Assembly: GCF_014633365.1 (NCBI RefSeq) | Contig: NC_068339.1 | Location: 27,599,316 to 27,663,315, forward strand | Length of the DNA: 64,000 bases | From: Diospyros lotus | Lineage: Eukaryota; Streptophyta; Magnoliopsida; Ericales; Ebenaceae | Direction of reading: 5' to 3' | Shown here: positions 36,480 through 47,995 of the stretch, piece by piece | Layout of the letters: every line of letters begins with the position of its first letter | How positions within the stretch are numbered: the stretch's first letter is position 1 | Notes under the pieces: generated by a model | The model's database searches: none | What the model saw: only the letters and a program-made list of their open reading frames with translations | What the model was told of the DNA's origin: nothing | Made by a program: the position numbers and the translations under genes

Positions 36480-37842
36480 AAGTGTAGGTGAAAAAGAATT
36501 GCATTGATGTGGCCAATGATTGGAGAACGCCCATACTGAAGTACCTGATTAGTTAGGAGCTCCAAACAACACCTTCAGAGGCTGAACACCAGTGCGACCC
36601 GCTTTATAGTTATTGACCGAGAACTGTACAAGAGAGGGTACTCCACACTGCTACTCAAGTGTTTGGGATCTCAAGAAGTAGAACGGGCACTGGAAGAAGT
36701 GCATGAAGGAGACTGTAGAGAACACCTCAGTGGGAGAGTATTGGATGGAAAAATCCTATGGGCCGATTTCTTCTAGCCAACCTTGAGACAGGACGCAGCT
36801 CAGAAAGTGTGAATATGTGATAGGTGCTAGAGACATGCCCCTTTGACAACATGACCCCTTTCATCAATCCAATTGATATTCCAACCATTGCCATTTGTAT
36901 AGTAAGGGTTAGACATTTTGGGTCTGTTTCCAATGGCGTCAGCACAAAGAAAATTTCTATTGGTAGCTACTGATTATTTTACAAAGTGGGTCGAGGTAGA
37001 GCCTCTAGAAACCATAACTGAGAAGAAGGCAGAAGGGATGGTGTGAAAGGATATAATTTGCCGCTTCAGTCTTCCCGAAATTCTTAACACTGACCATGGA
37101 ACGTAGTTCGACTCTGAAACTTTCAAGGGCTTTTGTCAAAGATGGGATCAGTTTCAGAATGGAATCCGTAGCATACCCCCAAGCCAACGAACAGGCAAAG
37201 TCGAGCAACAAAACCATCCTGCATAGGTTGAAAACCCGATTAGAGAAGGCAAAAGGCAGATGGGATGATGAACTCCCTAACATCTTATCGGCTTATCACA
37301 CGACCAGTTGTGTATCTATGGGGGAAACGCCATTCAACTTGGTGTATGGTACAGATTCCTTCATCTCAGTGGAAGTAGACCTCAGGCCGCCTCAAGTTAT
37401 AACTTTTAACAAAGGAGGGAATTTAGATTGCTTGAGGGAGAACCTGGATCTGCTAGATAAGCTGAGGAAAAAGGCAGCTACGCAGCTAACGGCGTATCAA
37501 AGAAGGATCTCCAGCTATTACAATGAGAGGGTTCGCCCCTGGACATTTCAGGAAGGAGATTTGGTGCTTAGGAAGATAGCAATTACGAACGCCCTAAGGG
37601 AGGAAGGAAAACTCAGGCCGAATTGGGAAGGGCCCTACAGAATTGAGAAGATGCTAGGGGCGAATACATGTGTGTTGCAAACATTACAAAGTGAGGCGTT
37701 GGGTAAGACTTGGAACACCATGCACCTCAAAAAGTACTTTCCAGCCACAGGAGCTGCCAGGAGGGATGACGAGCAAGGTGCAGAGAGTCGTGCGCTACGA
37801 GGAGCCCTTCCTGACCATGTTATGGATCAGGATTCCTTTTAG
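36480..37842 (+). pseudogene. Tat integrase
   Basis: Scraps of the zinc finger lie at 36780-36840 (PTLRQDAAQKV, ICDRC). The core has KFLLVATDYFTKWVEVEPL (first Asp), NTDHGT.F (second Asp) and, in a shifted frame, a degraded Glu region. The open frame 37096-37842 covers the rest: ILSAYHTT, GETPFNLVYGTD, RRISSYYNERV, F..GDLVLRK, LRPNWEGPYRI and WNTMHLKKYFP, which is the Tat integrase C-terminus. Stops and frameshifts in the core make it non-functional. Confidence 0.85.
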
Positions 37843-38069
37843 ATTTTCATATGTATTGTAACTCCCTTTGATGAATAAAAGAATATACCCCTTGTAACAT
37901 TACATATGCGTAGCTACCATGAAATTTGATGCAGGGACCATGGCAGGGAATGATTTTTGATAAGCCATAGCATTGCCAAGCTTGATAGCAACAAAATAAT
38001 AAAGGTGATGGGAAGCTTACGTCCCAGAAGGTCCAGCTCAACAAGTGGCAATTTGGTGCTAAGACCACA

Positions 38070-38570
38070 GACTTCCCAGACTCCTGGATGTGTTCTGATG
38101 CAATGCCCGTAGGCTAACCTTGATTCCCTCGCGTGAGTCTGATGCCAAGCCTATGGGTTAACCTTGACTCCTTGGTAGATCCAGTGCCAAGCCTGCTGAC
38201 AAACTTGGAATGACAAATAGTAGTTTAGCAAATAATCCCGGGTCTAACCTAGAACCCCTATGTTAGACGAACCCAAAAGCGCCCAAGTAAAGCAGGAGAC
38301 TATGGTTAACCTTATAAGACAAACTCGCTCAGTTATGATCTGGCGCCATAGCCCTGGGCCCTTCTTGATTCCCAGATGCATTTCAATGCGATGCCCACAT
38401 GCTAACTTGGATCCCTTGCACGAGTCTGGTGCTAAGCCTATGGGCTAACCTTGACTCCTCGATAGATCCAGCGTTAAGCCTCCCGACAAACTTGGAAAGT
38501 TTGGTAGAATTCCAGCTAGTATCCTTGGGTCGAACCTAGATCCCTATTGTAGATGATTCTGAAAAAGGGG
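38070..38570 (+). repeat. Tat 3' tandem repeat, period about 290 bp
   Basis: Two long units (from about 38080 and 38367) share 'gatgcc', 'gcctatggg(t/c)taaccttgac', 'gatccag' and 'gacaaacttgga' in the same order. A third partial unit starts near 38620. It is non-coding and sits where Tat elements often carry tandem repeats. Confidence 0.75.
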
Positions 38571-38674
38571 TAAGAAATACGGGAAACGCGTACAAGGCTA
38601 AATGGCCGCCTCAGATACCAGAAGGCGATCTAGCGTCATGCCCCCAGGACCAACCTAGATTCACTAATGCAATT

Positions 38675-40676
38675 TGATTGATGCTAAAAAATGCCAAAAA
38701 TTTGTTGTGTTTTTATTGCCTCTTAATTCATTTAATGAGCCAAAATATCAAAAATACTTGTTTGCAGCCCAAGGGAAGAAAAAATAGATCAAAGGTTGAA
38801 TTAATCCCTCAAAGGCATGATTAAAAGAGGAAAAGAAAGAGAAGCCAAGAAATGAAGATATTCGAATGAAGGCTATCACATTCGAATGAAGGAAGCAAGG
38901 AAGAAGACATTCGGATGAATTGAGAGGATTTGATGAGAACATTCAAATGAACATTTCATATGAAGCTGTTGAAGGAATCATTTGAATGAAGACTGAGTAA
39001 TTCGAATGAGTATATAGAAATTAGAAGCTATTCGGATGAAAATACCGTATGAAAATGCTGAAGACGTATTTGAATGAAGACTAAGTAATTCAAATGTAAT
39101 TGATGAAAATGGAAGAGTTATTCAAATGAAAGTGCTATTGCATTCGGATGAAAATATGAAGGAAGCAGTTGAAGGAATCATTCAAATGAAGGCTGAGTAA
39201 TTCGAATAAGAAGCAGCAACTCAAGAAGTCAAGGTAATTCGTATTAACTAGAGAGCATTCGGATGAAAATAAGGACATTCAAATATTGCCTAAGTCATTC
39301 GAATGTGTAGAAGAAGTCAAAGACTAAAATTAGAAATTCATTCGAATGACAGAGGAAATCGCCGTGCAAATGAACAGTAAATATGAAATTCATTCGAATG
39401 AGCCTTGAACTCATTTGAATGATGCAAGCGGCCAAAGGAAATCAAGCGCACATTCGAATGTCCCTGCTATCACATTCAAATGCTCACTCGAAGCAAACCT
39501 TCAAACGCGCAAATGAACGCGGTGGCACAAGCGGTAAATTCCATGAACTTTTTGAACAACTTTACACCAAGTGGTCCCTCTCTTCCATGCGCGACAAGCT
39601 TAAAAGGAGCCAACATTCCTCGGAATCAGAAGTGGTGGAGAACACAGAATACTCAGTAAACACAAAAAAGAGAGGATCATTGGAAAGTTACAAGTCTTTT
39701 CATTCTTTTTGTTTTTAGTCACAATTCTTGTCTGTACTTTAAATATTTGCACTTGAGTTAATGTTCTTCATTCCTAGTTCTTAGTTTGTTTCAGATACAT
39801 TACAAGTTCATTTTCAAGCTGTAGTTCATTTCAGTAATTAATATAACAATAGTTCATCTTGTTCTCGTTATCTGTTTTCGCTCATTTTTATTATCATCAT
39901 TATCTGTTGAGATTAGCTTTAGTCATGCACTTCTCATGAAGATGTGTGGCTAATCCAATCCTTGGGCCAAGGCAAGGACGGTGTCTAAAGCCATTGATAA
40001 ACCAAAATAGTAGAGCTTCAAATATTCAAGTAATAGAAACAAAAACAAAAAAAATAGCTTGAGAAATGTTCCTAATGAAAACCTCAGGTTTGGATTGGTT
40101 CGTATGCCTAACTTAGAGTTTCCATGCCATGTATGGAGATTACTCAACCTGAAAACGTTCTCATACCCAAGCCTGAGTGATTATCTTACCAAAACGTTAT
40201 TTATACACTAATTTATGGTAGCTGCTTAACATAGAGTCTCCATGCCATGTATGGAGGTTGCTTAAACAAAGAGTTATTATCATCTCAGTAGTATATTTAA
40301 TGATTAGAGTCCAAGCTATTTGAACTTTCAATTATATCAAAGAAAGCTATATGGGAAATCAGTTGGGTTTGGCACTAGACTCGTCTTGACCCAAGAACTC
40401 ACCATATCCAGATAACAGTTATATTGCATTTAGTTTAATCCCATCTTATTGTCTTATTAATCAAGTGAACTGGTGTGGTTATCTCCTTCCATGAGTAATC
40501 TCCCTGTGAATCGACCTGGACTTTCCCGGTAAAAAATAAATTTCTGTTACAATCACACTCGTGCACTGACGAGTATAAATGCCTCACCCTTTCTTCAAAC
40601 ATAAATAGCTGCTAAATAATTTGAGTTAACCCAAAAAGAATACAAAAAGTGACAAATGCAGGGTGAGTGATGCAAC
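38675..40676 (+). repeat. Athila 5' LTR
   Basis: It starts near TGATTGATGC and ends just before the PBS. It contains an ATTCGAAT array in its first half and, near 40500-40570, the 'cgacctggactttcccggta...cactcgtgcactgacgag' type of R-U5 end seen in Athila. Boundaries are approximate because the second LTR is missing. Confidence 0.6.
38860..39482 (+). repeat. ATTCGAAT palindrome array in Athila LTR
   Basis: About 21 copies of ATTCGAATGA or single-base variants lie in 620 bp. Eight carry exact ATTCGAAT. The variants are mostly ATTCAAAT, ATTTGAAT and ATTCGGAT. Spacing is irregular at 15-50 bp. A weak TATA-like word (CTTAAAAGG) lies near 39598. Confidence 0.85.
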
Positions 40677-40702
40677 AAATTTTAGCACAGCTGTCGGGGA
40701 GA
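40675..40702 (+). other. Athila primer-binding site (mutated)
   Basis: AAATTTTAGCACAGCTGTCG followed by GGGA resembles the Athila site TTTGGCGCCGTTGCCGGGGA with changes at its GGCGCC centre. It precedes gag by 80 bp. Confidence 0.6.
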
Positions 40703-40780
40703 TTAAGGTAAGCCAAATAATCATCCCTAGTTATTTTTTTTTTATTGTTTTCTTTCCTTTAGTTTCTCTTCTCTGTTAAC

Positions 40781-42506
40781 TTGGCTTGGTGTATGAGACT
40801 TAGATCTGGTAGAGTGGTGGAACATGTTTTGCATTCAGAAAACACTCCATCTGATTTTGAGCTTTCATTATTGCATTCACTCATGTCTCAACACAACAAC
40901 ATGTCCACGCATGGTAGTGACCACGGTAACCCTGATCCTGTTGATCAGGAAATAATCAAACCTCTTAGGGAGTATCTTCATCCTCCTAAGCAGACAACAC
41001 CCTCATGCATCATTTTTCCCATCAACCATCATAGGTTTAATTTCAAACCTGGCACAATCCAACTGTTGCCAACTTTCCATGGCATGGATTCTAAAAATCC
41101 ATACACTCATATGAAAGAATTTGAGAAAGTATATAGCACTTGCATGGACCATACAGTGAATGAGGATGTCACAAGATTAAAACTCTTTCCATTCTCATTA
41201 AAACTCTTTCCATTCTCACACCATGCTTTTGAGCAATGGAGAGTGGCTAGCTTCTTTCATGACTCACTCACTCCCCAATTGAAAATGCTGGTTTCTACAA
41301 TGTGCAATGAAGAGTTCTATGAGAAAACTCTAGAAGAAGCCTTTCACTTCTTTGACACATTGGCTGCGAATACAAGGAACTGGGATGTTGGTCCAACATC
41401 TTCTATTGATTCAAGAGAAAATCCACAACCTAGAGGGATCTACCAACTGAGTGAGAGTGATGATATAAATGCAAGACTAACTACTTTAACAAAGGAAGTT
41501 GAAAACATGGAGCCCAAAAAGGTACAATATATTAATCAAGTGAAAATAAAATATGTTGTGTGAAACAATAGATCATGCAACTGATGAATGTCCTACCCTA
41601 CCTACTTTTAAGGAGGTATTGTATGAGAAAACTAGTAACAACCATTCACACAACTTTGAGGGGAGATAAAATCAAAATCAGAGTGAAAATTATTACGGAA
41701 ACAATCAGAACTACAATTCATATCATCCCAATAATAGGAACCACCTCAATTTTTCTTGGAGAAATGATTCTGGAAATCACTCTCAACCTCATTTCCCTAT
41801 ACAACAACAATCCTTCCAATAAAATCAAAGTTCTTCATCCAATACTTACCAACCTCCTCATAGGAGATCTTTGGAAGATACCTTGCATTAGTTCATTCAA
41901 AGTCAAACAGGCATCAACAATCAGGTTGCCAAAAATCAAGAGCAAACGAATAGAGCTATGGATGACATGAGAAGCCAGTTAACAAAGTTGACCCAAACAC
42001 TGAGTGTGAGAGAACCTAGAAGATTTTCTTCTCAAACTAACCCTAACCCAGTTAGGCAAACAAATCAGGTGGAGTCCTCTAGTGGTGAAAATAACACACA
42101 TGAACAAGTACAATCAGTGACTATCCTAAGAAGTGGAAAGATAATTGAAAAACCAGTTGATCTTAGGATAAGCCATATTATTGATGAGAAAGAGAAATCG
42201 GAAGGTCGTGAACCAATCATAGAAAAAAATGAAAAAGAAGAAAAAATCAAGCAAAAACAAAAAGAAGATGGAAAAGGTAAGAACATTGAAAGAGAAATCC
42301 AATATCATCCCAAACCTCATTTTCCTCAAAGACTGAATATTACAAAAAAGGAACAACAAAATGCTGATATATATGAGGTGTTTAAACAAGTGAGAATCAT
42401 CACTTTTGGATGCAATCAAACAAACACCTTCATATACAAAATTCTTGAAAGATCTTTGCACTGTAAAAAGAAAAATAAATGTGCATGGAAAAACATTTTT
42501 GACTGA
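40781..42506 (+). pseudogene. Athila gag
   Basis: The first frame (40781-41563) is a 260-residue gag N-terminus: an MRLRSGR-type start, FNFKPGTIQLLP.FHGM, DPYTHMKEF-like NPYTHMKEFEKV, and FHDSLTPQLKMLV, ending in a helix region. A 12-residue segment (LKLFPFS) is duplicated in tandem. Two further frames (41575-41970 and 41958-42506) continue the asparagine- and lysine-rich C-terminal part after frameshifts. It encoded the capsid. Length is near normal for Athila, but the reading frame is broken at least twice. Confidence 0.8.
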
Positions 42507-42591
42507 ACAAGTGAGTTCCATTTTGCAATTTAAGACTCCTCCCAAATACAAAGATATAGGCTATCCAACCATCTCATGCATCATAGGAAGC

Positions 42592-43089
42592 TAGAAAGTT
42601 AATCAAGCACTTTTAGACCTAGGAGCTAGTGTCAATTTGTTACCATACGATGTTTATCAACAATTTAGTCTAGGAGAATTGAAGCCTACAAGAGTCACTC
42701 TACAATTGGCGAATAGGTCAGTCAAAGTGCCTAAAGGGATAGTTGAGGATGTATTGGTCCCAGTGGACAAGTTCTACTTTCTAGTAGATTTCATAGTGTT
42801 GGATACCTAGCCTTATCAGGGTCCTCAACCTCCTGTGCCTGTCATCTTGGGTAGAACATTCTTAGCAACTTCCAATGCCATCATCAATTGTAGGAATAGA
42901 GTCTTGAAATTGTCTTTTGGAAACATGACTGTGGAGATGAATATTTTCAGAATTTCCAAACAACAGAATACTGAAAGTGAGATAAAAGAGGTAGACTTGA
43001 TTCAAACTCTGTTTGAAGGGTATTTTGAGAAAGAATTTATTAGTGGAACTATGGAAACAAATAAAAATATAGAAAATAGAAGAGAATGA
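42592..43089 (+). pseudogene. Athila aspartic protease
   Basis: The frame reads ALLDLGASVNLLPYDVY, the Athila protease active site (DLGAS.NL(M/L)P), then LADRS-like LANRSVKVPKGIVEDV and, after a stop (DT.PYQGP), PVILGRTFLATSNAIINC, the second conserved block. The catalytic Asp is kept, but the internal TAG near 42808 interrupts the protein. Confidence 0.85.
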
Positions 43090-43279
43090 AATGCCCATGG
43101 CTCAATGGATTCCTAAGCAAGAAACCTCTAGAGCCTTTGCATAAAGAGCCATCAACCTCTATGATTCACCTACCCATACCTGAAAAGAGACCATTACCAA
43201 GTGAGTTGAAGTATGCCTTTCTAGGTGAAGGAGAGACATACCAGTGGTCATTTCTTTTAGCTTGACTACCTAACAAGAA

Positions 43280-44205
43280 GTGCAATTGATAGAAGTATTG
43301 AGAGCACACAAGAAGGCTTTAGGATGGACCATATCAGACTTGCATGGAATTAGCCCTCTGATTTGCACTCATATGATATTCTTTGAAGGAGCAAAACCAG
43401 TTAGACAAATGCAAAGGAGATTAAATCCTAACATGAAAAAAGTTGTCAGAAAAGAAGTGCTTAAGCTATTGGATGCTGGAATAATTTACCTAATCTCTAA
43501 TTCTAAGTGGGTAAGTCCAACTCAGGTAGTGCCAAAAAGGTCAGGAGTCACTGTAGTCCAAAATAAAAAGAATGATCTCATACCAACCCATACCCAAACT
43601 GGGTGGCACATGTGCATAGATTATAGGAAGCTTAACTCCATGACTAGGAAGGACCCTTTTCCACTCCCATTTCTGGATAAAGTTCTGGAGAGAATAACAA
43701 GTCAAACTTACTATTGCTTCTTAGATGGATACTCAAGGTATAATCAGATAGAAATTGCATTAGAAGATCAGGAGAAGACTATTTTCACATGTCCATTTGG
43801 GTTATGCAATGCTCCAGCCACCTTTCAAAGGTGTATGATGAGCATTTTTAGTGAAATGGTTGAGCATATTGTTGAAATATTCATGGATGACTTCTTTGTT
43901 TATGGAAGCAACTTTGAGGCGTGTTTGGAGAATCTGAAAAAGGTTTTAGCAAGATGTGAGGAAACAAATCTGACACTCAATTGGGAAAAGTTCACTTCAT
44001 GGTGAAACAAGGCATTGTCTCAGGGAACATCGTTTCATCTAGGGGAATGGAGATAGATAAGTCAAAGATTGAAACCATTCAAAAACTCCCCACCCCTAGG
44101 AATGTGAAAGATATCAGAAGTTTTTCAGGACATGTAGGGTTTTATAGGCGATTCATTGCTTTATTTAACACTATAACAAGACCCTTGTGCCATTTATTGT
44201 CTTAG
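43280..44205 (+). pseudogene. Athila reverse transcriptase
   Basis: The main open frame encodes WTISDLHGISP, HMIFFEGAKPVRQ, RRLNPNMKKVVRKEVLKLLD, then RKLN, YCFLDGYSRYNQI, CPFGLCNAPATFQRCM and IFMDDFFVYG, where FMDD is the usual Athila form of the YxDD catalytic box. A frameshift at about 43985 moves the rest into the next frame (GNIVSSRGMEIDKSKIE, FSGHVGFYRRFI), and a stop follows PLCHLLS. A nearly complete but frame-broken RT. Confidence 0.9.
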
Positions 44206-44219
44206 GATGTTTCGTTTGA

Positions 44220-44665
44220 ATAGACTCCTGCCTGTCAAAATGCTTTTGATAAATTGAAAGATGCACTCATTTCAGCAGCTATCATCCAACCACCAGACTG
44301 GACCTTACCTTTTGAGTTGATGTGTGATGCAAGTGATTTTGCAATAAGGGCGGTTCTAGGGTAAAGGAAGGAAAAGAAACCTCATGTTATTTGTTATGCC
44401 AGCCGAACACTCAATGAGACCCAAAAGAATTGCACAACAACTGAGAAATAGTTTTTTTTTTTTTTTGCCCTGGAAAAGTTTAGATCATACCTAGCAGGGG
44501 TCACATGTCATAGTGTACACTGATCATACCACATTGAAATACCTATTTTCAAAACAAGATGCTAAGCCACGTCTCATTAGGTGGATTTTACTGCTTCAAG
44601 AGTTTCATTTAGAAATCAGGGACAAAAAAGGGGTAGAAAATGTTGTGGCTGATCATTTGTCTAGA
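44220..44665 (+). pseudogene. Athila RNase H
   Basis: It reads FELMCDASDFAI.AVLG, HVICYASRTLNETQKN and TTEK, a poly-T slip near 44453-44466, then [12 protein letters not shown] and VVADHLSRI. The four acidic positions can be followed, but a stop after VLG, the T-run and a frameshift break the domain. Confidence 0.85.
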
Positions 44666-45629
44666 ATCCTAGGTCAGGATCTCACCCAATCTAAGTTGCC
44701 AATGCATGACAATTTCCCAGATGAACAACTCTTTCATGAAAACTCTATTTCTAGTCAAGTCTCTGTTCCTTGGTATGCTGATATTGTAAATTACCTAGCT
44801 GTAGGGTTGATTCCAAACCATTGGACCAGATTGGACAAACAAAAGTTCTTTAGACAAGAAAAAACCTACTTTTGGGATGAGCCATATCTGTTCAAATACT
44901 GTGCTGACCAAATCCTTAGGAGATGGATTCCAGAGCATGAACAACACAGTGTGATCAACTTTTGTCATACTCTTGCTTGCGGAGGCCATTTCTCCACAAG
45001 GAAAACCATTGTAAAAAATTTTCAGAGTGGATTTTATTGGCTGACTTTGTTTAAATATGTGAATCAATTTTGTTCTTCAAGTGATCGTTGTCAAACCAAG
45101 AGAAATATGACGCCTCTATAGGCTATCCATGTCCTAGAAATCTTTGATTGCTGGGGAATAGATTTTATGGGTCCATTTGTCAATTCTTTTGGATATGAGT
45201 ACATTTTACTTGCTATAGACTATGTATCCAAATGGGTTGAAGCCATTCCTTCCAGAAACAATAACCATAGGACAGTGGTGAAATTTCTGAAAGAAAACAT
45301 TTTTAGCCCTTTGGTATGCCACGTGCCATCATCAGTGATGGAGGGTCACACTTCTGCAATAAGCCCATGGTAGAGCTTATGAGAAAATATGGGGTAGTAC
45401 ACAAAGTCTCCACACCTTATCACCCCTAAACCAATGGTCAAGCTAAACTAGCCAATAGGGAAATAAAGAGAATTTTGGAAAAAACTGTCAATTCTAATTG
45501 AAAAGTTTGGTCTATGAGGTTAATTGATGCTCTATGGGCTTACAAGACTGCATACAAGATAATCTTAAGCATGTCTCCCTACAGGTTGGTATTTGGAAAG
45601 CCTTGCCATCTGCCGGTGGAAGTGATTGA
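44666..45629 (+). pseudogene. Athila integrase, first part
   Basis: The H2C2 zinc finger is visible as HTLACGGH....SDRCQ. The core has [13 protein letters not shown] (first Asp) and WVEAIP. After a frameshift near 45310 it continues as [10 protein letters not shown] (second Asp) and, with a stop in place of Gln, P.TNGQAKLANREIKRIL, in which the catalytic Glu is Lys (GQAKL against GQVEL). It ends [15 protein letters not shown] at the SIRE-like insertion and resumes at 47580. Confidence 0.88.
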
Positions 45630-45756
45630 TGTTCTACCCTTGTGTTTAGTTTTGATGATGAAAAACAATACCTTGTTTTATCCCTAAGTCATGAGTCAAG
45701 TCTATGGTTTTCAACAAAAATCAATTTCAAGTGCTTTGTTAAAATGAAAACCAAAA

Positions 45757-45960
45757 AGATTTATGATTTTCTATATTAGTTGGAGATTTGCAAAGTCAAG
45801 TATTTAGTCTTAAAAGAATCTCTTAAAATGATTTCCAAATTAGCTTTGAAGTCGTTGGTATTTATGATTTTCTATATTAGTTGGAGATTTGCAAAGTCAA
45901 GTATTTAGTCTTAAAAGAATCTCCTAAAATGATTTTCAAATTGGCTTTGAAGTCGTTGGT
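45757..45960 (+). repeat. Direct duplication of about 100 bp
   Basis: The stretch from 'tttatgattttctatatta' to 'ggctttgaagtcgttggt' occurs twice back to back (about 45758-45860 and 45861-45960) with a few differences, inside the SIRE-like LTR. Confidence 0.85.
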
Positions 45961-46580
45961 CAACATAGAGCTAAAATTGTTCTAAGGCAAAAGACCATCT
46001 TTAACATATATGTGTTTGATGAAAATCCAATCTTAAGTATGAAAAATCATTTATATTAATCTCATACTTCAAAATAAGCTTTCATATTTGAAACGTGCAT
46101 AAAAGGTTTTGGCTTGAAACTTAATGGTATAAAAAATCCTTTAGTTCATGCATCATGTCTTGAAACTCATTTTGATAACGTTTCAATATTTTTTTTAAGT
46201 CTGGAAGACTAGCACCTTATAAGGAGACATATATGAAAATGTTTGCTTTTTAGAAAACTAACTCCCAGTAATTCAATAGCTAACATTCATTAGTGATAAA
46301 ATGATTTTTAACGATTTTTTCAAGAAATAGAAAGTGTATATCTTGGAGGTGGTAAAATCGCAAAATCCTAAGTTCCTACTAAAATCCAAATTCCACTTTT
46401 TTATTTTTATGGATTTTGATTTTTTAGATATTTTTATTGAATCCAAATGGGGGGTACTTTCTTATTTACATTTATGTATTAAAGTAAATGGAAGGTAAAA
46501 TATAAATTAATCAAGTGTTTTGTATTAATCAAGTGTGCTTCTACATGTTATTTGTTAAGTTTCCATATTTTCCAGGAAGA

Positions 46581-46911
46581 TAGTCGACTATGTTGTTTAG
46601 TGCTGTCGACTATGCATAAGGATAGTCGACTATGCTTGTTTAATCTGTCGACTATATATGGCCTCTGTTGACTATATTTCATTCTGTCGACTATTGTGTA
46701 AGGATAGTCGACTATGCTATTTCATCTGTCGACTATTTTTGTTCTGTAAATTCAAAATTTTCTTCACATTTTCACATCTGTCGACTATACATTTGTATCT
46801 GTCGACTATGGGATTTTTGTGTTATAAGATAGTCGACTATGCTTTTCTGTCTGTCGACTATGGCTAGTTTTATTTGATAAAATAGTCGACTAACCTATTT
46901 TCTCTGTCGAC
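46581..46911 (+). repeat. GTCGAC palindrome array
   Basis: Thirteen exact GTCGAC words lie in 330 bp. They alternate between two contexts, GATAGTCGACTATG and CTGTCGACTAT, with spacing of about 15-45 bp. One further word is GTTGAC. The array ends about 90 bp before the TATA box. Short open frames over it are by-products. Confidence 0.92.
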
Positions 46912-47579
46912 TATGTGCTTCGCAGAAAGCTTCCAACGGCTATTTTTTCAAATCCCAACGGCTCCAAATGGCTATATTTCTCTTCAACTTTGTGGGACAC
47001 TTATATATACATGTCATGGATGATCAAGAGAAGGCTAATGGACGGAAACGAGATGATCTAAATATTACAAATCATTTTATTCGTGCTTACAGTGTTCTCT
47101 GTGCTTTCATTGTTATATTTTTCTATGCAAGGCTTTGTTCTATCATTGTAAATCTATTCTTAAGTCTAGTTTTCATTGTGAGAGAACTTGTAACTAAGAG
47201 TGTTAACTCTTAGCTTCTCTCTTTCATTTGTATCGTTGTTATTTTTCTAGCTTGTGTAGCTAAAGGGCCCATTTGAGTGGGAGGTTGTAATTCCTAGTCT
47301 CGGACTAGAGGACCTACTCGGGTTGAGTAGGGGGTTGATAGTGGATGGTTTGAAAAATCCTTGGTGATGAGCTAAGGTAGTGGATTAGGCTTGGGTTAAG
47401 CCGAACCACTATAAATCTTTGTGTTCTCTCCTGCTTATGTTTCTTTTTATTTGTTTATCACTGCTAGCATTTTATTATCCTCACTTGCATTGAGTTTTTA
47501 TTTTCAATCAAAAGGATTTCAAAGTTCTATCAATTGAGTTTTTTTAAAATTACCAATCATAGAACCTACTGTTCTAACA

Positions 47580-47995
47580 GAATATAAGGCTTACTGGGCT
47601 ATCAGAAAAATTAATGAAGATCCAAATGAGGTAGGCCATAACAGGAAATTGCAGATGAATGAACTAGAAGAAGTGAGAAATGAAGCTTTTGAAAATGCAA
47701 GAATTTCAAAAATGCACATCAAGAACCTACTTGACAAACACATTAGTAGAATGATTTCAAAGTAGGTCAATATATGCTTCTGTATGATTTTAGGCTTCAT
47801 TTGTTTCTTGGAAAGTTGAAGTCCAGACGGATTGGACCTTTTAGAATCCGATCTATGTCAAATCATGGTGCCTATGACATAGAAAATCTTCAAGATGGTC
47901 AAGTGACTAAGGTGAATGGGCATAGACTGGAAGCTTATCTTGAGCTACTGCCTAATGAGGAAACAAGCATGGATCTTGCAGATCCAGGGAAATGA
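47580..47995 (+). pseudogene. Athila integrase, C-terminal part
   Basis: It continues 45629 after the insertion: EYKAYWAIRKINEDPN, LNELEE-like MNELEEVRNEAFENA, then in another frame LRLHLFLGKLKSRRIGPF and GAYDIENLQDGQVTKVNGHRLEAYL. This is the usual Athila integrase end. Stops and a frameshift near 47765 break it. Confidence 0.85.

Larger units (their letters stand above)
31122..38660 (+). mobile_element. Tat-lineage Ty3 retrotransposon lacking its 3' LTR
   Basis: The order is 5' LTR, PBS, gag, protease, RT, RNase H, an extra archaeal-type RNase H, integrase and a tandem-repeat 3' region. This order with the additional RNase H is characteristic of the Tat/Retand/Ogre group. The element ends where the Athila 5' LTR begins (about 38675) and no 3' LTR was found anywhere to the right, so its end was lost. 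All coding domains carry stops or frameshifts. Confidence 0.85.
45630..47579 (+). mobile_element. SIRE-like LTR inserted in Athila integrase
   Basis: It starts TGTTCTACCC and ends TTCTAACA, 1950 bp, without coding sequence, and splits integrase between PCHLPVEV and EYKAYWAIRK. A TATA box lies at 47001-47008 (ttatatat). Downstream the 'ggcttgggttaagccgaaccac' type stretch before 'tataaatcttgtgttc' is typical of the ends of SIRE/Maximus copia LTRs. A 120-bp direct duplication lies at 45760-45960 ('ttatgattttctatattag' twice). It is most simply a solo LTR. The flanks show no clean target duplication. Confidence 0.6.

Noticed and set aside
46658..46867. 69-codon ORF with repeated VDY residues
   Set aside because: A translation of the GTCGACTAT array, not a protein.
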